From: Mesorhizobium prunaredense
Lineage (GTDB): Bacteria > Pseudomonadota > Alphaproteobacteria > Rhizobiales > Rhizobiaceae
Direction of reading: 5' to 3'
DNA: 64,000 bases
Assembly: GCF_900156895.1 (NCBI RefSeq)
Contig: NZ_FTPD01000023.1
Span: 68,892 to 132,891 of the forward strand
Shown here piece by piece: positions 17,444-25,400 of this stretch (position 1 is the stretch's first letter; each line of letters starts with the position of its first letter). The position numbers and the translations under genes are program-made. The notes beneath the pieces are model-generated. The model was not told the origin of the DNA. It was given only the letters and a program-made list of their open reading frames with translations, and did no database searches.

Positions 17444-17496
17444 CACTTCTTCTCCTCCTCAGCTCGCTTGACGGGAGAACAATAGGCGCAGGCTTT

Positions 17497-17515
17497 CCAT
17501 GCGTCCAATGCATGG
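17497..17515. promoter_or_regulatory. Candidate LysR operator (CCATGC-N7-GCATGG)
   Basis: A perfect 6-bp inverted repeat, CCATGC at 17497-17502 and GCATGG at 17510-17515, lies in the 86-bp region between the NmrA-like gene and the divergent LysR gene. Its position and spacing suit a LysR-type site. It starts 14 bp before the regulator's ATG at 17530, so binding would also repress the regulator. Confidence 0.4.
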
Positions 17516-17529
17516 CGTATATAGCCATC

Positions 17530-18462
17530 ATGCGCGAAGTGGATTTACGCCGGATCGACCTGAACCTGCTGGTGGCGCTCGAAGCGCTGCTGGACGAGAA
17601 GAACGTCACCCGTGCCGCAAGCCGACTCGGCATGAGCCAGCCCGCCGCGAGTCGAGCGCTCGGCCGATTGCGCGCGCTGTTTTCGGACGCGCTGCTGGTC
17701 GATGGACCGGGCGGCTATGTCCTCAGCACCCGTGCGGAAGAGGTGCGCCCCGTGCTGCGCGGCATCTTGGCGGGTGTGAGAGAGATGGTGGAGGCGAACG
17801 CGTTCGATCCCGCCACGGCCACCGGCCGGATCCGGCTGCTGATGCCCGATCTCCAGGCCGCCGTGCTCGCGCCGCATCTGCTCGCCCGCCTTGGACGCGA
17901 GGCGCCGTCCCTCGATCTGGATATCGTCGCGCCGGGCACGGACGCGGTCGAAGCGCTGGAGCAGGGTATCGCGGATGCGATGGTGGCGCTGGTCGACGAA
18001 GCCCCGGCCGGCATCCGCCGGCGCGGTCTCTATGACGAGAAGCTCGTGACGCTGATGCGCGCGGAGCACCCAGCTCTCGCCCGAAAGCTGACGCTCGAGC
18101 GTTTCCTGGAGCTTGAGCATATCGTGGTGAGCGTCACCGGCGTCGGGCCTGCGCCTGTCGACGAGGTGCTTGCCCGCATCGGGCGAACGCGGCGGGTGAA
18201 GCTGCGCGTGCCGAACTTCTTCGCGGCGGTCGAGATCGCCGCTCGCTCCGACCTCGTCATGACCCTGCCTTCGAGCCTGGCGCGAGCGGCCGCCAACATG
18301 AAGCGCTTCGTATCGTTGCCGCCGCCCCTCGACCTTGGCAGCTTCACGATGAGCCTTGTCTGGCACGCGCGCCAGCAGGACGCGCCCAGGCACATATGGT
18401 TGAGACGTGCCATTGTCACGGCGGCGGCGGACATGTCATCGGCGATTGACGTTGGAAATTGA
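17530..18462 (+). CDS. LysR-family transcriptional regulator
   Basis: A 310-aa regulator of the NodD/PcaQ-like branch. The helix-turn-helix is LVALEALLDEKNVTRAASRL plus GMSQPAASRALGRLRALFSD (about residues 12-60). The effector domain follows, with GRIRLLMPDLQAAVLAPHLL and MVALVDEAPAGIRRRGLYDE. The start is placed at MREVDLRRIDLNLL (17530), the typical opening of this branch; MAYIAIM at 17512 is an in-frame alternative. The divergent NmrA-like gene is the likely target. Confidence 0.88.
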   Translation: MREVDLRRIDLNLLVALEALLDEKNVTRAASRLGMSQPAASRALGRLRALFSDALLVDGPGGYVLSTRAEEVRPVLRGILAGVREMVEANAFDPATATGRIRLLMPDLQAAVLAPHLLARLGREAPSLDLDIVAPGTDAVEALEQGIADAMVALVDEAPAGIRRRGLYDEKLVTLMRAEHPALARKLTLERFLELEHIVVSVTGVGPAPVDEVLARIGRTRRVKLRVPNFFAAVEIAARSDLVMTLPSSLARAAANMKRFVSLPPPLDLGSFTMSLVWHARQQDAPRHIWLRRAIVTAAADMSSAIDVGN

Positions 18463-18471
18463 GGCCGCAAA

Positions 18472-18503
18472 GCGGCTCTCTGGAGCACAACGCCTGGAGC
18501 CGC
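18472..18503. terminator. Weak hairpin between convergent LysR and SDR genes
   Basis: GCGGCTC (18472-18478) pairs with GAGCCGC (18497-18503) across an 18-nt loop, just after the LysR stop and before the end of the convergent SDR gene. There is no T-run, so a termination role is only suggested by position. Confidence 0.3.
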
Positions 18504-18558
18504 TCCGCGTTCGATTGCAGCGGATATGACGGTGGAGCACTGCTGCCCGGCCTGCGGT

Positions 18559-19374
18559 TCAGACCGGCAGGCGGAACTGTTTGCGCAAGCTCTTGTCAAA
18601 CATCTCTGCGGGGGCAAACCGGCGCAGAATGCTGACCTGGCGCGCTGCCTTGCCGGCGGTATAGCGCCGCCGCGGGCGGGCATCAGTCGCCGCCTTGACC
18701 ACCACATCCGCCACCATTTCCGGCGCATCGGCTTTGGGCATCACATCGCCCAGCAGCGCCTTCAACCCGGCGCGCGCCCGATCATATTCCTGCAACACCG
18801 AATCCGGCTCGATTCCGTTCTGGTCGAAGACGGTACGCACGAATGCCGGCTCGATGACCGAGACGCGAATATCGAAAGCGCGAACCTCATGGTCGAGCGA
18901 TTCCGAATAGCCCTCAAGCGCGTGCTTGACCGCAGAGTAATGAGCTGAGTATGGCGCAGGCACCAATCCCAGAATCGAGCCGATATTGATGATGCGCCCT
19001 TCGCCGCGCTGCCGCATCGACGGCAACACCGCGTTGATCATGCGGATGACGCCGAACAGGTTGACGTCGAACAGGGCCTGCACCTGTGCGACCGAGGATT
19101 CCTCGGCACCGCCAAGCAAACCGACGCCGGCATTGTTGACCAGGAGGTCGATCCGCCCGGTCTGCGCCAGCACGGTCGAAACGAGGGCGCCGACAGAAGC
19201 GCCATCGGTCACGTCGCAAACCAGCATGATCACCCCGTCCGGGCCGTTGCTGACAGGGCGGCGACTTGTCCCGAACACGGTGAATCCTGCCCGCGAAAGC
19301 GCCTCGGCGCTGGCGTGGCCGATGCCCGAGGACGCTCCGGTCACAACAGCGGTCTTTCCGGAATTCGCATTCAT
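18559..19374 (-). CDS. Short-chain dehydrogenase/reductase
   Basis: A 271-aa classical SDR. The cofactor motif TGASSGIG sits at residues 10-17, NNAG in DLLVNNAGVGLLGG, the catalytic Ser in INIGSILG and YxxxK in AHYSAVKHALEGYSES. The C-terminal part (RVSVIEPAFVRTVF) matches SDRs of the 'oxidoreductase' group with broad carbonyl substrates. The ATG at 19374 has GGAG 8 nt upstream; a TTG at 19386 is weaker. Upstream is an AT-rich palindrome that could be an operator. No pathway is evident from the neighbours. Confidence 0.87.
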   Translation of the reverse strand: MNANSGKTAVVTGASSGIGHASAEALSRAGFTVFGTSRRPVSNGPDGVIMLVCDVTDGASVGALVSTVLAQTGRIDLLVNNAGVGLLGGAEESSVAQVQALFDVNLFGVIRMINAVLPSMRQRGEGRIINIGSILGLVPAPYSAHYSAVKHALEGYSESLDHEVRAFDIRVSVIEPAFVRTVFDQNGIEPDSVLQEYDRARAGLKALLGDVMPKADAPEMVADVVVKAATDARPRRRYTAGKAARQVSILRRFAPAEMFDKSLRKQFRLPV

Positions 19375-19418
19375 TTCGTGCTCCAAATTGTGAGGGCCAG
19401 ACTTTTCTCGCCGGTTGA

Positions 19419-19432
19419 ATTATGATCATAAT
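19419..19432. promoter_or_regulatory. AT-rich perfect palindrome upstream of SDR gene
   Basis: ATTATGATCATAAT is a perfect 14-bp palindrome, 45 bp upstream of the SDR start. Related half-site CAATCATAATG lies at 19442-19451. Such AT-rich sequence is striking in this GC-rich region and probably marks the SDR promoter and a dimeric repressor site. The regulator that would bind it is not obvious in the window. Confidence 0.45.
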
Positions 19433-19451
19433 AACATATTACAATCATAAT

Positions 19452-19738
19452 GCAATGCCGAAAAGGAATGGCAGTCACGCGCTACAAAAAGGGCCGAAAG
19501 AACGCGTCGCGCGGCCGGATCATGGGCGTTGCTGACCCCAACTGCGTCAGGACGAAGTGGTGTCCTGACGTGTCGGGCGCGGGCTGTCTGCCAGGGGTAG
19601 CTTTGTCGTAGAGGGTGCCCTTGCCGCTGCCCATATGCAGACCTCGCCGACGGCGACGCTGGAGGTCGCGGCGCGGACCAGGCCGACATTTCCGGCGTGT
19701 TCCCTGACCGCTCGTTCGCGCCTTGGCAGGGCGAGCGA
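19452..19738. other. Non-coding stretch between SDR promoter and RidA gene
   Basis: About 290 bp without a convincing gene. Short open frames occur on both strands, but none has a ribosome site or recognisable motif. Base composition returns to GC-rich after the palindrome. It may hold a decayed regulator, but I cannot identify one. Confidence 0.4.
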
Positions 19739-20155
19739 TCAGCCCGCCGGCTGGCCGCTGGTCGTCGAAGGGATGCGGGCGACGACCTTGATCTCGAAAT
19801 CGAAGCCGGCAAGCCAATTGACGCCCACTGCCGTCCAGTTCGGATAGGGAGGTGCGCCGATCTCTTCCGCCCGGACGGCCAGCACCGTTTCGATCTGTTG
19901 GTCCGGGTTGGTGTGGAAGGTGGTTACGTCGACAACGTCATCGAAGCTGCACCCGGCGGCGGCCAGGACCGCGCGCAGATTGGCAAAAGCCCGCCGAACC
20001 TGATCCTCGAATGCGGGCTCGGGCGAGCCGTCCTCACGGCTGCCGACCTGACCCGAGACGAAGAGAAGATCGCCAGAGCGAATGGCCGCGGAATATCGAT
20101 GAATATCGTACAACGCGTGGCGTTTGGCCGGATAGATGGCGTCACGTGCAGGCAT
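19739..20155 (-). CDS. RidA/YjgF-family protein
   Basis: A 138-aa RidA-type protein that in well-studied members hydrolyses reactive enamine/imine intermediates. Visible are SGDLLFVSGQVGSREDGSPE, QVRRAFANLRAVLAAAGCSF and NWTAVGVNWLAGFDFEIKVV. The position usually holding the catalytic Arg (RxxVEV) is different here: the C-terminal strand has EIKVVARI, so the enzyme may belong to an Rid2-7 subgroup. Start MPARDAIY at 20155 has AAAGGAA. It lies 123 bp downstream of an SDR on the same strand, so the two may be one transcript. Confidence 0.82.
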   Translation of the reverse strand: MPARDAIYPAKRHALYDIHRYSAAIRSGDLLFVSGQVGSREDGSPEPAFEDQVRRAFANLRAVLAAAGCSFDDVVDVTTFHTNPDQQIETVLAVRAEEIGAPPYPNWTAVGVNWLAGFDFEIKVVARIPSTTSGQPAG

Positions 20156-20278
20156 TTCGTGTTCCTTTCTGTCTTGAAAACGGGAGCGGACCGGCAGCGC
20201 GCCGGAGCTGGGGGAATCTATCGGGATCAACGCTGCACGATGGTGCCATGCAGCTGTGGATCGGCGGGACAGGGTGGG

Positions 20279-21127
20279 TCACAGCCGCGCCAACTCCTCG
20301 TCGGTGAAATCCGCCGCGACGGCGACGTCCTTCTGCCGGTCGAGCTCCTCGATGCGCCCGCCGAGTGTCCTGCGGATGCCGGCATAGGCCTCGGCACCGA
20401 GCACCAGCCGCTTCGGAAGCGGACCATGCTGGTCGGCAAGCCTGATCATTGCGTCCGTCATGCGCTCGGGGTCGCCCTTGATCACCCAGGAGCCACCGAG
20501 CGCCTCGCGGATCCGACCGGCGGGTGTTCCCTCATAGGCCGCGAGCGGCTTGGTCCGCGCGAGATTGCCGCCGAACCCGGTCCGCGCCGGCCCAGGTTCC
20601 ACAAGGGTGAGCTCGATGCCGAAGGGAGCAGCCTCCTGCGCCACGGACTCGACGAACCCCTCGATACCCCACTTGGTCGCGTGATAGAGGCTGAAAGCCG
20701 GATAGGCGATCTGGCCTCCCTCGCTCGATACCTGAAGAATCCGGCCGCCACCCTGGCTGCGCAGGTGCGGCAACGCCGCCCGGATGAGTGCGATCGAGCC
20801 GATGAGATTGGTGTCGATGATGTCCCGAACCTGCGCATCGCCAGCCTCTTCCGCCGCGCCGAGCAGGCCATAGCCGGCATTGCTGACGACGATGTCGATC
20901 CGAGCGGATGCGGCGAAGGCGCGGTCGACCGCGGCACGGACCGAGCTCTGGTCCTTGAGGTCCATTGCAACGATGCGGAGCCGTTCGGGGTAGCGTGCAC
21001 GCAGGTCGGGAAGTGCGCCCTCGCTGCGGCTGGCACCGGCAACGCGGTCTCCCCTGATCAGGGCCTTCTCCGCCAGCAGCCGGCCCAGTCCGGACGACAC
21101 ACCTGTGATGAGCCAGGTCTTTGCCAT
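20279..21127 (-). CDS. Short-chain dehydrogenase/reductase
   Basis: A 282-aa classical SDR. TGVSSGLG is at residues 8-15, SNAG in DIVVSNAGYGLLGAAE, Ser in ILQVSSEGGQIAYPAF and YxxxK in LYHATKWGIEGFVE. The long C-terminal part with LVEPGPARTGFGGNLAR is typical of the SDR5-like subgroup. The start has GGAGATATGAG upstream. It is divergent from a LysR gene at 21225, the third such arrangement within 15 kb. Substrate unknown. Confidence 0.88.
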   Translation of the reverse strand: MAKTWLITGVSSGLGRLLAEKALIRGDRVAGASRSEGALPDLRARYPERLRIVAMDLKDQSSVRAAVDRAFAASARIDIVVSNAGYGLLGAAEEAGDAQVRDIIDTNLIGSIALIRAALPHLRSQGGGRILQVSSEGGQIAYPAFSLYHATKWGIEGFVESVAQEAAPFGIELTLVEPGPARTGFGGNLARTKPLAAYEGTPAGRIREALGGSWVIKGDPERMTDAMIRLADQHGPLPKRLVLGAEAYAGIRRTLGGRIEELDRQKDVAVAADFTDEELARL

Positions 21128-21224
21128 TTCTCATATCTCCAATTGATCCAGGCAGGAGATAGCGCGATCGCATTGCGCGGGTTAGCCGTTGAAATCGGCA
21201 TGAGATGATGCAAAATCCCCATCA

Positions 21225-22127
21225 ATGCCCCGCCCGTCGCTCAACGATCTCACCGCCTTCGTCGCCGTTGCCACACACCGCAGCTTCCGCCGCGCAGCCG
21301 ACGAGATCGGCACGGCGCCTTCCACATTGAGCCACGCCATGCGTGCGCTCGAGGAGCGCATGGGCGTGCGCCTTCTCAACCGCACCACACGCAGCGTCTC
21401 GCCGACGGAAGCCGGTTTCCAGTTGCTCGATCGCCTTCAGCCGGCGCTCGCCTCGCTGGACGAGGCGCTCGACAGCGTCGCCGGGTTCCGGGGCAATGTC
21501 GCGGGCACCGTCCGCATCAACGCACCGCGACTGGTGGCCGGGCTTCTCGTTCGCGGGGTTCTTCCGCGGATGGCGGAGCGCCATCCGGATGTGACCGTGG
21601 ACATCGTCGTCGAGGGGCGGCTCATCGACATCGTGTCCGGCGGCTTCGATGCCGGCGTGCGCCTCCTCGGATCGGTCCCCAAGGACATGATCGCCGTGCC
21701 GCTTGCACGCCGATTGAGGTTCATCTGTGTCGCGTCGCCCGCCTACCTCGATCGCTTTGGCGACCCGGGAACCCCCGAGGAATTGCAACGCCACCATTGC
21801 ATCGGCCACCGTATGCCCAGCGGCAAGCTTTACCGATGGGAGTTCGAACGCGCCGGCCAGGAACTCGTGATCGAGGCAAACGGCCCCATCGTCCTCGACG
21901 ACGAGGAGCTGATGGTTGAAGCCGCAATTGAGGATCTGGGCGTCGCCTACGTGGCCGATTGGGCCGCCGAAGCGGCCTTGTCCGACGGCCGGCTGCGCAA
22001 GGTCCTGACCGCGTGGATGCCCGCTCCGGAAGAAGTTGCGGTTTACTACCCCGGACATCGAGCCGTACCGCCCGCACTGCGGGCCTTTCTCGATGTCGTC
22101 AAAGACCTGCGGAACAAAGAACCTTGA
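21225..22127 (+). CDS. LysR-family transcriptional regulator
   Basis: A 300-aa regulator. The helix-turn-helix is FVAVATHRSFRRAADEIGTA with PSTLSHAMRALEERMGVRLL (about 10-60), then NRTTRSVSPTEAG. The effector domain has GTVRINAPRLVAGLLVRGVL and ends in AVPPALRAFLDVVKDLR. It is of the branch that controls neighbouring SDR or oxidoreductase genes. The 97-bp divergent region to the SDR gene is the expected control site; I see no strong dyad there. Confidence 0.9.
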   Translation: MPRPSLNDLTAFVAVATHRSFRRAADEIGTAPSTLSHAMRALEERMGVRLLNRTTRSVSPTEAGFQLLDRLQPALASLDEALDSVAGFRGNVAGTVRINAPRLVAGLLVRGVLPRMAERHPDVTVDIVVEGRLIDIVSGGFDAGVRLLGSVPKDMIAVPLARRLRFICVASPAYLDRFGDPGTPEELQRHHCIGHRMPSGKLYRWEFERAGQELVIEANGPIVLDDEELMVEAAIEDLGVAYVADWAAEAALSDGRLRKVLTAWMPAPEEVAVYYPGHRAVPPALRAFLDVVKDLRNKEP

Positions 22128-22455
22128 CCAGAGCGACGAGCAGCCGCGCCGGTCGTTGGGCCAGGGGCTTCGGAGTGCTCAGTTCGTTGCTATAGCGCCA
22201 ACGAACCAGTGTTCTGCCAATGATCGCAGTGCGGACGAATCCTGCATTAGGCCGATGACCTTCGATCGGTCAGGCTGAAGCAAGCGATGACGCAAGTTGG
22301 GGTCGAAGAACGAACCCGCTGCGGTAGTTCGCTCGCCCTCGGTCGAACTCACGCCCATGACCCTAAGCCCTTATCCGCCACACACGTGTCCCGGCCTAGG
22401 ATCGTTGCAGATCTGCCGATACCGTTCGGGGCAAGATACGACCGCGGGCAAACCG
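22128..22455. other. Gene-free stretch with one hairpin
   Basis: About 330 bp between the LysR gene and the convergent giant helicase. An inverted repeat GTTCGTTG/CAACGAAC (22182-22206, 9-nt loop CTATAGCGC) lies 55 bp after the LysR stop and may end transcription. The rest has no gene with a ribosome site. Confidence 0.5.
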
Positions 22456-25400
22456 TCAGCCGAATACAAGCTCCGGCAGAACCGCTTCCCAGACATCTCG
22501 GTGAAGGTGCACCCGGAACTCTTCCTCATTATCGGACTTGCGCCAGCGCACGATGGCGCCGACCTCGCCACGCAGGAAGCTGAGGCCTTCGGGAGGCGAC
22601 CAGCTTCTGGCCATGCGTCCGAGGGCCTGCCCTTGTTTGTCCTGTATCATCCAGAGCGGGCCATCGCGGACGATCTGGATCGGATCTCCTACCTTCGCCG
22701 CCGAGATGGCGGCGAGGGAGGGATGGCCCGGCCTGAGACGCCCTGCCCATGAAAGGTCCACGGTCTTAAGGTTCGGCACCTGGTACAGCGCGGTCGCAAG
22801 AGCGACGCCGTCGGCGACAGCCGGCGCGGCTCGGCGCAGCACATGCTCTTCGTCCTGCTGGACGAACGGATGCTGCCCTTGAGCAATGATCGCGAGGCTG
22901 CGTCGCGCCCGGGTCATGGCGACATAGAACAGGCGGCGCGGCGCATCGGGGTCCTCGCCTTTGGAAGGCTTGTCCCAACCGCCATTCAGGATGACGACAT
23001 CCTCGAATTCCAGGCCTTTCGATCGATGCGCCGTCAGCAGCAGCAGCGCACGCTGATCGCTGCGGGCATCATAGGCCCACTCAGCGAACCACTCGACAAG
23101 GTCCGGCACGGGCATGGTCTTGTTCGCAAGCTCCTTTGCAAGCGCGGCGATGCCTTCGGCGATCAGATCCGTCCAGCGGTTGGACGGTATCGCGTTCAGC
23201 ATATCCACCAGATCACGGACGGCCAGCAGACGGGTATTATCGCGGCGCAGTGTGTCGATGAACTGCTGCATCTCGCGCAGGCGCCAGATGCTGGGCAGGC
23301 TCTCGTTTGCCATCTCCACCGGGATGCCAAGCGTTTCGGCATAGGCCCGCACCGAAGCCAGCCGCCGCCAGTCGCGCGCGATGATCGCGGCGCGCGACCA
23401 GTTCCACTCCGGATCAAGGCGCGAAAGCCGGACGAGTTCATCCATCGCGGCCATTGCCTGCGCCACGTCACCGGCCCGGCAGTCCAGCACATGCACTCGC
23501 CCTTGCGCAACCGGATCGAGCGCCGCCATGTCTCCGCCGGGCGGCGCTACGCTGCGCTTGCGATCTAGGGCAATGTCGTGTCCCGCTTTCATGCGGTCAG
23601 CGGCGGGCGCAATGACTGCGTTGGCCGCCGCAATGATATGTCCGGTCGAACGGTAATTCTCGACCAGGAATTGCGGTCGTGCACGAAAGTCGGCCTCGAA
23701 CTGCCGGATGAAGCGGATGGACGCACCGGCGAAGGCGTAGATGTTCTGATCGTCATCGCCCACCGCAAAAAGGCTGAGCCGAAGGTCCGGATCGTCCAGG
23801 GAGCGGCCCGCAACGGCCGAGATCAGCGCGTATTCCTCAGGGCCGATGTCCTGATACTCGTCCACCAGAATCCAGCGATAACCCTGGATCAGGGTGTCGC
23901 GTTGTGCCTCCGCCTCGGGCTTGCTGAGCCCTTCGCCGTTCAACTGGCGCACGGCCTCCATGACGATCCCGTCGAAGTCGTGCGTCGTCTCGTTCGCACT
24001 TCCGGCAAAGCTCGCCCCCACCAGCCGCATGGCGAGGGCGTGGCATGTGGATATGGTCACCGCATTCGCGTCATCGCCGATCAGGTGGCGGAGCCGGATG
24101 CGTATCTCGGCGGCGGCGTGACGGTTGTAAGTCAGCACCAGGATGCCGCGCGGATCCTCGCGACGGACCCGGATGAGATAGGCGATGCGGTGCACCAGAA
24201 CGCGCGTCTTGCCCGAACCCGGTCCTGCCAGGACCAGGACGCTGGTCTTTTCGCGGTCGTCGGCGACGATCTCTTGCTGAACCGGGTTCTTCAGTGCCTC
24301 AACGATTGCTTTCCAGGAGGTGCCGGTGGTTTGACGCCGGATCTCGCCGCCCTTGCCGGGCATCCAGCGGCGCAGGAAGGCGTCGCGATCGAGCACGAAG
24401 TAGTCCTCGGACAGCCGCAGCGCCTGATCCATCGCGGCAAGGCCCTTTTCGGCATAGGCCGCCATCACATGGGTCTGGATCGTCTGCTCGGCGTAGTGTT
24501 CCTCGAGGGGTACAAAATCCTTCGCGGTGAACTGGCCGCCCGAAGGGTTCAGATAGACCGTCATCGCCGGCCGAAAGATCGTCAGCCCCTTGCCTAGCGT
24601 CACCACCTCCTGCTCGTGCAGCCACAGAAGTGCGCGGTCCATCAGCTTGGTCATGTCCTGAATGCCGCCGCCGCGCAGCAGGGCGTCTCCGGTCAGGGTG
24701 GCGAGCAGATCGCCCATCGTGGTTTCGACCTGGATGTCCTTGCCGCGGCTGCCATTCGGCAGCTTGCCCAGAAGATGCCCCAGCAAAAGTTCGGCGCCCT
24801 GCTGCCGCAGGCTTGCCGTCTGTTCCAGTGCCTGCCAGGTCCGTTGCAGTGTCACCATCAATGTGTTGCGCGAAGCCTTGCGCAGCCGCAGATTGCCCTT
24901 GCCGCCATCCTGATCGCGCCCGTCACGGCCCATGCTGCGCAGCAGCTTTTCCACGATGTCTGGTCGCACTGCGCTGTGCCCCTGATTGCGGAGCGCCTGA
25001 CAGGTTTCGGCCAGATGCAGGGGAATGCCTCCGGCACCTTCGGCATCGGGGGCGGCCTCGCGCATCAGGGCGATCAGCGCGGTTTCAAGCCGTGCGGCCT
25101 GCGCCAGTCGCTGCTGCGAATGCCCCTCGACGGCGACATGGACAAAGACTGTGACCGTCACGTCATTGCGGGCCACCCCGAGCGCCTCGAGGTCGGCCAT
25201 TGCCTTGATCAGCATGCCGCCTGTCAATCCGCTGACCCCGGCCAGCTCATCGGTGGAAATTCCCTGATCGGGGGGCGCGTTCATCAGGTGACGGGTGATG
25301 TCCAGAAGCTGCTTGCTACGGGTGCCGGTGATCATGGCCTTGGCCAGGATCGCCTCGACTTCTTTCAGGTTGCGGATTCTAAGGGATGAGGGGAAGACCT

